From NCBI RefSeq assembly GCF_003815015.1, contig NZ_RKRE01000001.1:690460-754459 (forward strand): a stretch of DNA of 64,000 nucleotides, given 5' to 3'. The DNA comes from Thermodesulfitimonas autotrophica (GTDB taxonomy: Bacteria; Bacillota; Desulfotomaculia; Desulfotomaculales; Ammonificaceae). Both the position numbers and the translations under genes were made by a program. Below the pieces are notes generated by a model. The model made no database searches. It had not been told where the DNA came from and saw only the letters and a list, made by a program, of their open reading frames with translations. Shown in pieces: positions 59,103-64,000 of the stretch; positions within the stretch are counted from its first letter, which is position 1; each line of letters opens with the position of its first letter.

Positions 59103-61409
59103 CTAACTCAGCATCCCCTCCACAGAATGCACCAGGTCGGCGATATCTAAGATCATACTGATATCACCGTCGCCCAAAATCGCGCATCCGGAAACGCCCC
59201 GCACGCGCCCTAAGTAGCTTGAAAGCCCCTTGATCACGATCTGCTGCTGGCCGACTAACTCATCCACAAAGAGGCAGTACTTCCGCTGGTCGTTCTCTAC
59301 TACGATGAGGATGCCGTCCGTGAGCTGATCGGAGCGTGGTTTAATCCGGTAAGCCTCGTGCAGCCTGATGACCGGCAAAAGCTCCTGCCGGATACGGACC
59401 ACTTCAAGGCCGTCGGGCGTGTGGGTCACCTGGTCGGCCTTCGGCTGAAACGATTCCTTAATCGAGCTGATGGGGATAATGTAGCGGTTGGCACCTACGC
59501 TTACCACCATCCCCTCGATAATCGCCAGGGTCAGCGGAATGCGGATGATGAAGGCGGTCCCCTGCCCGGGCCGGGTGCGGATGTCCACCTTGCCCCGCAG
59601 TTTTTCGATGTTGCGCTTGACTACGTCCATCCCGACACCCCGCCCGGAGATGCTGGTAACCTGCTCTGCGGTCGAAAAACCGGGCTCAAAAATGAGGCGG
59701 TAGACCTCCTCGTCTTTAAGCACCCGGTCTTCAGAGACAAGCCCTTTTTCCAGGGCCTTGCGCCAGATCTTCTCCCGGTCGAGCCCCCGCCCGTCGTCCG
59801 TCACGATGATCCAGACTTCTCCCGCGGAATGCTTCGCCTCCAGGGTAATCCGGCCAGCTTCCGGTTTCCCGGCTGCCCGCCGTTCCTCCGCAGTTTCAAG
59901 GCCGTGGTCCACGGCGTTGCGGATCATGTGCACCAGCGGGTCGGCTATCTGCTCGATGATGGTCTTATCAACTTCGGTTTCCTCGCCGATGATCTCCAAC
60001 TCAACCTTCTTGTTAGCCTTCTGCGCCAAATCCCGCACCAGACGGACCATCTTGCGGAAGGTCCCGGCGAGCGGGATCATCCGCATCGACATCGCCACTT
60101 CCTGAATCTCCCGGGTGATCTTGTCGAGCCGCAGGATGGCCTTCTCGAAGCGCTCGAGCTGCAGCCCGGCCAAATCAGGGTTGTTGGCCACCATCGCCTC
60201 CGCGATCACTAACTCCCCTACCAAGTCAAGGAGCTTATCGAGCTTCTCGATATCGATGCGGATTGCCTGCTGGACCACGGAGCCGGCCTGCTGCCCGCCG
60301 ACGGGAGCCTGCTGCTGCGGAGGAGACGAAACCTTTTCCCCTGCAGGCAGGGGTTGCTCTCCCGGCGCAGCCTGCTTTGGCCTCCGTGGTTCCCCAGCCG
60401 CCTGCCGGGTAGCCGTCCCTTCCTGCGGACCACGACGCTCCGGCGGTCCAGTAACGCTTACCGATCGTGGCGGCGCCGGTGCAGCCTCCCCTCCCGCGGC
60501 CGGCGCCCCCTCAGTCTTCTGGACCATATTCTCCAGATACCTGATCAGGTCTTCCTTGCCCGGAATGTCGAGGACCATGCCGCTCGCGACCTGCCGCAGC
60601 CCTTCCCGCAGGGCGTCGACGGCAATCAAAAGAAAGGAGACGGTAACGGAGTCGGCATCCTTCTCTCCCTCCCTGATCGCGTCGAGAACAGCCTCCGCGT
60701 GGTGCGCCACCCGCTCAATATCCTCGCAGCCGAAAAAGCCGGCGTTGCCCTTGACGCTGTGCACCGCACGGAAGGCCTGGCGGGCGTAATCGAGGTTTCC
60801 CGGTTCCTTTTCTAAGGATAGAAGCGCAGCTTCCGCCTCATCGCAGAGCGATAGGTTCTCGTCAGCGAAACGTTTCCACATCTCCGGGCTAATGACAAAG
60901 GATTCACTTGCTTCCGGGGCCGCAGCTGATTCTTCGCTTGCCACCGGTTCCTCCACCGTGCCCGCTGCTGCGTCGGGCGCCTCGACCGTCGTAACGGCGC
61001 GGATCGTCTCCTGCAGGTCCGCGATGATTGTCGCCGCAGCGTCCTCGAAACCGGCGTCGGTCAACTCCTGCTCAACCCGGTCCAGGATGTTCCGGATGAA
61101 GTCGCTGGTGCGGCAGAGGAGATCGACGTGCTGGGGCTCCACCCGCGCCCGCCCCTTGCGGAAGATATCGAGCAGCGTTTCCGCCTCGTGAGTCACCTTT
61201 ACAATCGTGGGGAGGTCGAGAAAGGAGGCCGAGCCCTTCAGCGAGTGGAAAAGGCGGAAGATCGCGTTGAGGATTTCCTGGTCAATCTCCCCCGTAGCCT
61301 CCGCCTCTTTTTCCATCGCGATAATCTGCGGCTCGACTTCATCTAACAGTTCCCGGCTTTCGGACAGAAACTCCTTCAGCAGCTCGCCTCTTTCTTCCTC
61401 ACTGAACAT
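59103..61409 (-). CDS. cheA: Chemotaxis histidine kinase CheA with two HPt domains
   Basis: About 768 residues. HPt1 lies near residues 1-105 (FRLFHSLKGSASFLDL) and HPt2 near 185-290 (RAVHSVKGNAGFFGCEDI); both have the phospho-accepting His. A Pro/Ala-rich linker replaces an obvious CheY-binding P2. Then come the dimer domain, the ATPase (HMIRNAVDHGLETAEE, VTDDGRGLD, GRGVGMDVVKRN) and a CheW-like domain at the end. ATG 61409 follows AGGGGTG. It is the first gene of the operon; cheY is not in the window. Confidence 0.94.
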   Translation of the reverse strand: MFSEEERGELLKEFLSESRELLDEVEPQIIAMEKEAEATGEIDQEILNAIFRLFHSLKGSASFLDLPTIVKVTHEAETLLDIFRKGRARVEPQHVDLLCRTSDFIRNILDRVEQELTDAGFEDAAATIIADLQETIRAVTTVEAPDAAAGTVEEPVASEESAAAPEASESFVISPEMWKRFADENLSLCDEAEAALLSLEKEPGNLDYARQAFRAVHSVKGNAGFFGCEDIERVAHHAEAVLDAIREGEKDADSVTVSFLLIAVDALREGLRQVASGMVLDIPGKEDLIRYLENMVQKTEGAPAAGGEAAPAPPRSVSVTGPPERRGPQEGTATRQAAGEPRRPKQAAPGEQPLPAGEKVSSPPQQQAPVGGQQAGSVVQQAIRIDIEKLDKLLDLVGELVIAEAMVANNPDLAGLQLERFEKAILRLDKITREIQEVAMSMRMIPLAGTFRKMVRLVRDLAQKANKKVELEIIGEETEVDKTIIEQIADPLVHMIRNAVDHGLETAEERRAAGKPEAGRITLEAKHSAGEVWIIVTDDGRGLDREKIWRKALEKGLVSEDRVLKDEEVYRLIFEPGFSTAEQVTSISGRGVGMDVVKRNIEKLRGKVDIRTRPGQGTAFIIRIPLTLAIIEGMVVSVGANRYIIPISSIKESFQPKADQVTHTPDGLEVVRIRQELLPVIRLHEAYRIKPRSDQLTDGILIVVENDQRKYCLFVDELVGQQQIVIKGLSSYLGRVRGVSGCAILGDGDISMILDIADLVHSVEGMLS

Positions 61410-61620
61410 TAAGGAAACACCCCTGTTTCGCTGCAAATTTTATTGGGCACAGATTTCCTCAAAAATTTAATTCGGGCGATTGTTCGCAAACTTAACTCGT
61501 CCCTGGAAAAGAAACCCGGCGAGCGGAGCAATAAGGAAGGTTTTCTTTAAAACAAGGGATTTACAAGGAAGAAAGTGAGAGAGCGCGCACCTCTACGGTG
61601 GCGGAAGAGGATAAAAAGCA

Positions 61621-61959
61621 CTAACAGGTAAGGTGCAGGCCAGCCACTACCCGGTGTTTTCCGGCGAACACGTTATACTTCTGGCAGGCCTCACCAGTGG
61701 GCGCAACAATCAGCTGGATACCCTTGGCAGCCAAAAATTTCTCTACTTCCGGAGCTACCCGGACCACCCCGTACGCCCCGGTTCCTAAAATGATCATTTC
61801 GGGCCGGGCCGCGACGGCCTCCGCCAGGTCAGCCACCGTCACCGCATGGCCCTGCTTGCGCCACCAAGAAAGAACCCTGTCGGGCAGGATGAGCACGTCA
61901 CTGGTGTACCGTTTCCCGTCGATGATGATCTCCCCGAACCGGTAGCTCTCGATCCTCAC
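61621..61959 (-). CDS. Mth938-like domain protein
   Basis: A 112-residue protein of the Mth938/NDUFAF3-like family, with FGEIIIDGKRYTSDVLILPD, ILGTGAYGVVRVAPEVEKFL and LIVAPTGEACQKYN. Its bacterial role is unknown. The 180 bp between it and cheA contains no promoter I could define with confidence. Confidence 0.85.
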   Translation of the reverse strand: MRIESYRFGEIIIDGKRYTSDVLILPDRVLSWWRKQGHAVTVADLAEAVAARPEMIILGTGAYGVVRVAPEVEKFLAAKGIQLIVAPTGEACQKYNVFAGKHRVVAGLHLTC

Positions 61960-62003
61960 CGCGCACCACCCTTCCGGATAGGTTGCTCTGGGCGAAAGAG
62001 CAG

Positions 62004-62615
62004 TCAGGTGTCTTGATGCCCCTGCGAACGCAAGAGAAGAAAAGCGGCCCCGATCAAGTGCCGTAACTCTAAATAAGCCGCCATATTAAAGGAAATTTTA
62101 AGGGCCGGAGTGAGATAAGCGGGCGCAACCAAAATGGCCGCCGGTGATTTGAGCCGCCTGCCAAAGCGCCCCACCAAGCAACCTTTAGCGCCCCAGAGCA
62201 CCCCGGCAGCCACCCCGGTAGTCGCCGGGTCACCGGTGCCGATAACGGTTCGCCACTCGAGCCGCGTCACCCGAAGGCAGTCCCACAGGTAAAGGACCGC
62301 CCGCCGGTGGCGCACAAAAAAGCGCCAGCAGCGGCACAGCAAGCGGTAAACCGCCGTCAGCCGCGCAAACCGCTCTTCTTGCCCGCCGGCGCGCGCGCCC
62401 CGGATTTCCCGCCAGCGCAGACCGGCACCGCTCTCCCCGGTGCGCTCCACCGCAACAGCCGGCACCTGCAACCGGTAGCGGTAGAGTCCCCAGAAGGCTG
62501 TAGCCTCGAAAAACAAACGGTCATCAGCCCCCTCCCGTTCGTACGCCAGTTTAAGAGAGAGCCGCCCGAAGACGAGGAGCAGCATCAGCCCCGCAACGCC
62601 CAGGGCGATCAGCAA
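62004..62615 (-). CDS. DUF2953 membrane-anchored protein, start uncertain
   Basis: About 203 residues. An N-terminal membrane span (LIALGVAGLMLLLVFG) leads into a soluble part. TVIGTGDPATTGVAAGVLWG and SFNMAAYLELRHLIGAAFLL match DUF2953, a family common in spore-formers. The frame is open to 62726, but that would overlap trpS by 67 bp. TTG 62615 gives the usual short hydrophobic N-terminus but lacks a clear ribosome site. Confidence 0.75.
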   Translation of the reverse strand: MLIALGVAGLMLLLVFGRLSLKLAYEREGADDRLFFEATAFWGLYRYRLQVPAVAVERTGESGAGLRWREIRGARAGGQEERFARLTAVYRLLCRCWRFFVRHRRAVLYLWDCLRVTRLEWRTVIGTGDPATTGVAAGVLWGAKGCLVGRFGRRLKSPAAILVAPAYLTPALKISFNMAAYLELRHLIGAAFLLLRSQGHQDT

Positions 62616-62659
62616 CCAGAGCAGAACGCAACACCAGCTCCGCTTGTAAAATAGAGGCT

Positions 62660-63634
62660 TTACATGTTGAGCGCCGCCCGGACACGGTCGAGTGTCTCCC
62701 CCGCCACCCGGCGCGCCCTCTCGCACCCGGCGTGCAGCACCTCTTCGATATACCCGTTCCGCGTGACGAGCGCCGCGCGTCGCTCCCGAACAGGCCCCAG
62801 GACGCCGTCGAGGATAGCTGCCAGCTTTTTCTTGCAGCCGACGCAGCCGATCCGGCCCGCCCGGCAGGCGGCTTCTATTTCGGCAACCTCCACCTGGTTG
62901 TAAATCTCGTGGTACTTGAAGACGGTGCAGACCTCGGGGTGGCCGGGATCGTCTTTGTGGATGCGGGCCGGGTCGGTTACCATCCGGTTGACCAGCCTGC
63001 CGATCTCCTCGGCCGAGGCGGTGAGCGGAATCTCGTTGTGGTAGCTCTTGCTCATCTTTTGCCCATCGATTCCGGGAACCAGCTTGATCTCCGCCAAAAT
63101 GCCCTGCGGCTCCGGGAAAACGGGAGCGTACAAGAAATTGAAGCGCCGGGCCACCTCACGGCAGAGCTCAATATGGGGGAGTTGGTCCTCCCCCACGGGC
63201 ACCCCTTCCGCCAGGTAGATGAGGATGTCGGCCGCCTGAAGAAGCGGGTAACCTAAAAAGCCGTAAGTGGTGATGTCTTTCCCTAATTCGGCCAGTTTGC
63301 GCACCTGGTCCTTGTAGGTTGGCACCCGCTCCAGCCAGGATAAGGGCGTGAACATCGAAAAGATCAGGTGCAGCTCCGCATGGTGCGGCACCCGGGACTG
63401 GATGAAGACCACGCTCTTTTCCGGGTCAATGCCCACCGCCAGCCAGTCGGCTACCATTTCGCGCGCAAATTCTCTAATCATCTGCGGTTTTTCGTATTCG
63501 GTGGTTAGCGCGTGCCAGTCAGCAACAAAAAAGAAGCACTCGTTCGCCGCCTGAAGCCGCAGCCAATTTTCAAGCACGCTCAGGTGTCCCAAATGCAGGC
63601 GCCCTGTAGGACGCATACCGCTTAAAATACGCAA
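62660..63634 (-). CDS. trpS: Tryptophanyl-tRNA synthetase
   Basis: A 324-residue class I synthetase charging tRNA-Trp. It has SGMRPTGRLHLGHLSVLENW (HIGH-type), MFTPLSWLERVPTYKDQ, YPLLQAADILIYLAEGVPVG and the KMSKS loop in GIDGQKMSKSYHNEI. IGCVGCKKKLAA near the C-terminus could hold an iron-sulfur site, as in some thermophile TrpRS. It follows the site-2 protease gene by 20 bp. No T-box fits in that space. Confidence 0.95.
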   Translation of the reverse strand: MRILSGMRPTGRLHLGHLSVLENWLRLQAANECFFFVADWHALTTEYEKPQMIREFAREMVADWLAVGIDPEKSVVFIQSRVPHHAELHLIFSMFTPLSWLERVPTYKDQVRKLAELGKDITTYGFLGYPLLQAADILIYLAEGVPVGEDQLPHIELCREVARRFNFLYAPVFPEPQGILAEIKLVPGIDGQKMSKSYHNEIPLTASAEEIGRLVNRMVTDPARIHKDDPGHPEVCTVFKYHEIYNQVEVAEIEAACRAGRIGCVGCKKKLAAILDGVLGPVRERRAALVTRNGYIEEVLHAGCERARRVAGETLDRVRAALNM

Positions 63635-63654
63635 AAGAACTTTCCCCCTTTACT

Positions 63655-64000
63655 TTAGCGCGTAAGGGCGGCCAGCCCATAGGCAAGGTTAAGAAACAAA
63701 CCGGCAAGCGGCGTGATTACGACCTTCAGGAGAAGACCGATGACACCGCTAAAAACAAGCACCACGAGAATTATTATCCCGTATTGCTCCAGCCAGTAAA
63801 GCCACTCCTGCCGCCCGGGCACAAGCGCCGCCAATACCTTTGAGCCGTCGAGCGGCGGCACAGGGAGCAGATTGAAAACCGCAAGCACCACATTAATCCA
63901 GATCATCACCCGCAAGAGATCGTTGAGGGTAGGGTTCCCCATCCCTGACAATCCCAGGAGGACCGCCGCAAGCAAGGCGATACCAAGGTTCGCTACCGGC
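63655..64000 (-). CDS. Site-2 protease family (M50) protein, truncated by the window edge
   Basis: The C-terminal part of a membrane metalloprotease. NLLPVPPLDGSKVLAAL carries the NPxPxLDG-type metal and active-site motif. Three to four hydrophobic spans are seen. The HExxH part lies beyond the window. The frame stays open to the last base (PVANLGIALLAAVLLG). Confidence 0.88.
   Translation of the reverse strand, partial: PVANLGIALLAAVLLGLSGMGNPTLNDLLRVMIWINVVLAVFNLLPVPPLDGSKVLAALVPGRQEWLYWLEQYGIIILVVLVFSGVIGLLLKVVITPLAGLFLNLAYGLAALTR

Noticed and set aside
62627-63660. T-box leader for trpS
   Set aside because: Only 20 bp separate trpS from the upstream gene, so there is no room and no T-box sequence was seen.

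Overview
The window reads as a piece of chromosome from a spore-forming, anaerobic, probably thermophilic Gram-positive bacterium of the Clostridia (a Moorella/Ammonifex/Desulfotomaculum-like lineage; the genus cannot be fixed from the sequence alone). The reasons are the sporulation genes (spmA, spmB, ytfJ/gerW, ytaF), an AprA-like flavoprotein, the molybdenum-cofactor operon, strong AGGAGG-type ribosome sites with many GTG and TTG starts, high GC, and tightly packed genes. No rRNA, tRNA, CRISPR array, insertion sequence or prophage was seen.

Layout. 1-6.8 kb: a leftward operon of glucan and trehalose-type enzymes (GT4 glycosyltransferase, amylo-alpha-1,6-glucosidase, OtsA-like GT20) followed by an AprA-like flavoprotein. 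7.2-16.9 kb: an accessory island with three glycosyltransferases of the GT2-TPR type (one carrying two GT2 domains), a GT2-methyltransferase fusion, two DUF6385-type proteins (one with four 25-residue Ser/Thr/Gly repeats) and a 12-cysteine small protein. A sequence matching the sporulation sigma-K promoter pattern sits between two divergent genes of the island. 16.9-22.4 kb: a leftward molybdenum-cofactor operon (moeA, moeA-PBP fusion, moaC, moaB/mog) running into lgt and a DUF1284 gene. 22.5-29 kb: housekeeping and membrane genes, including ytaF, a class IV aminotransferase, DUF502 and polX. 29.3-31.8 kb: a strong promoter, a structured leader, an FMN-dependent oxidoreductase and a DEAD-box helicase.

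31.8-36.9 kb: mixed genes (MBL hydrolase, RMD1-like, radical SAM, PIN toxin, a half-size MFS protein, acyP, YkgJ). 37-41.5 kb: divergent GH15 glucoamylase and DUF4912-GH57 branching enzyme, a second alpha-glucan module. 41.6-46 kb: CBS-GGDEF, aroH, a pseudouridine synthase, spmA and spmB. 45.9-48.8 kb: a DUF5320 gene with a palindromic operator, converging on a four-gene operon of two NifX-like proteins and two ferredoxin-inserted MinD/Mrp ATPases. 48.9-51.8 kb: a MASE3-GGDEF cyclase, ytfJ and a Phd-PIN toxin-antitoxin pair. 52.1-61.4 kb: a chemotaxis operon (cheA with two HPt domains, MCP, cheR, cheB, cheW, PAS-rich soluble MCP; no cheY in view). 61.6-64 kb: Mth938-like, DUF2953, trpS and a truncated site-2 protease.

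The best candidate for an undescribed system is the 7.2-16.9 kb island. My reading is that the SunS-like GT2-TPR enzymes decorate the repeat-rich and/or cysteine-rich proteins encoded beside them, possibly on the spore surface late in sporulation. The domain architecture and promoter match are seen in the sequence; the substrate relationship is inference.
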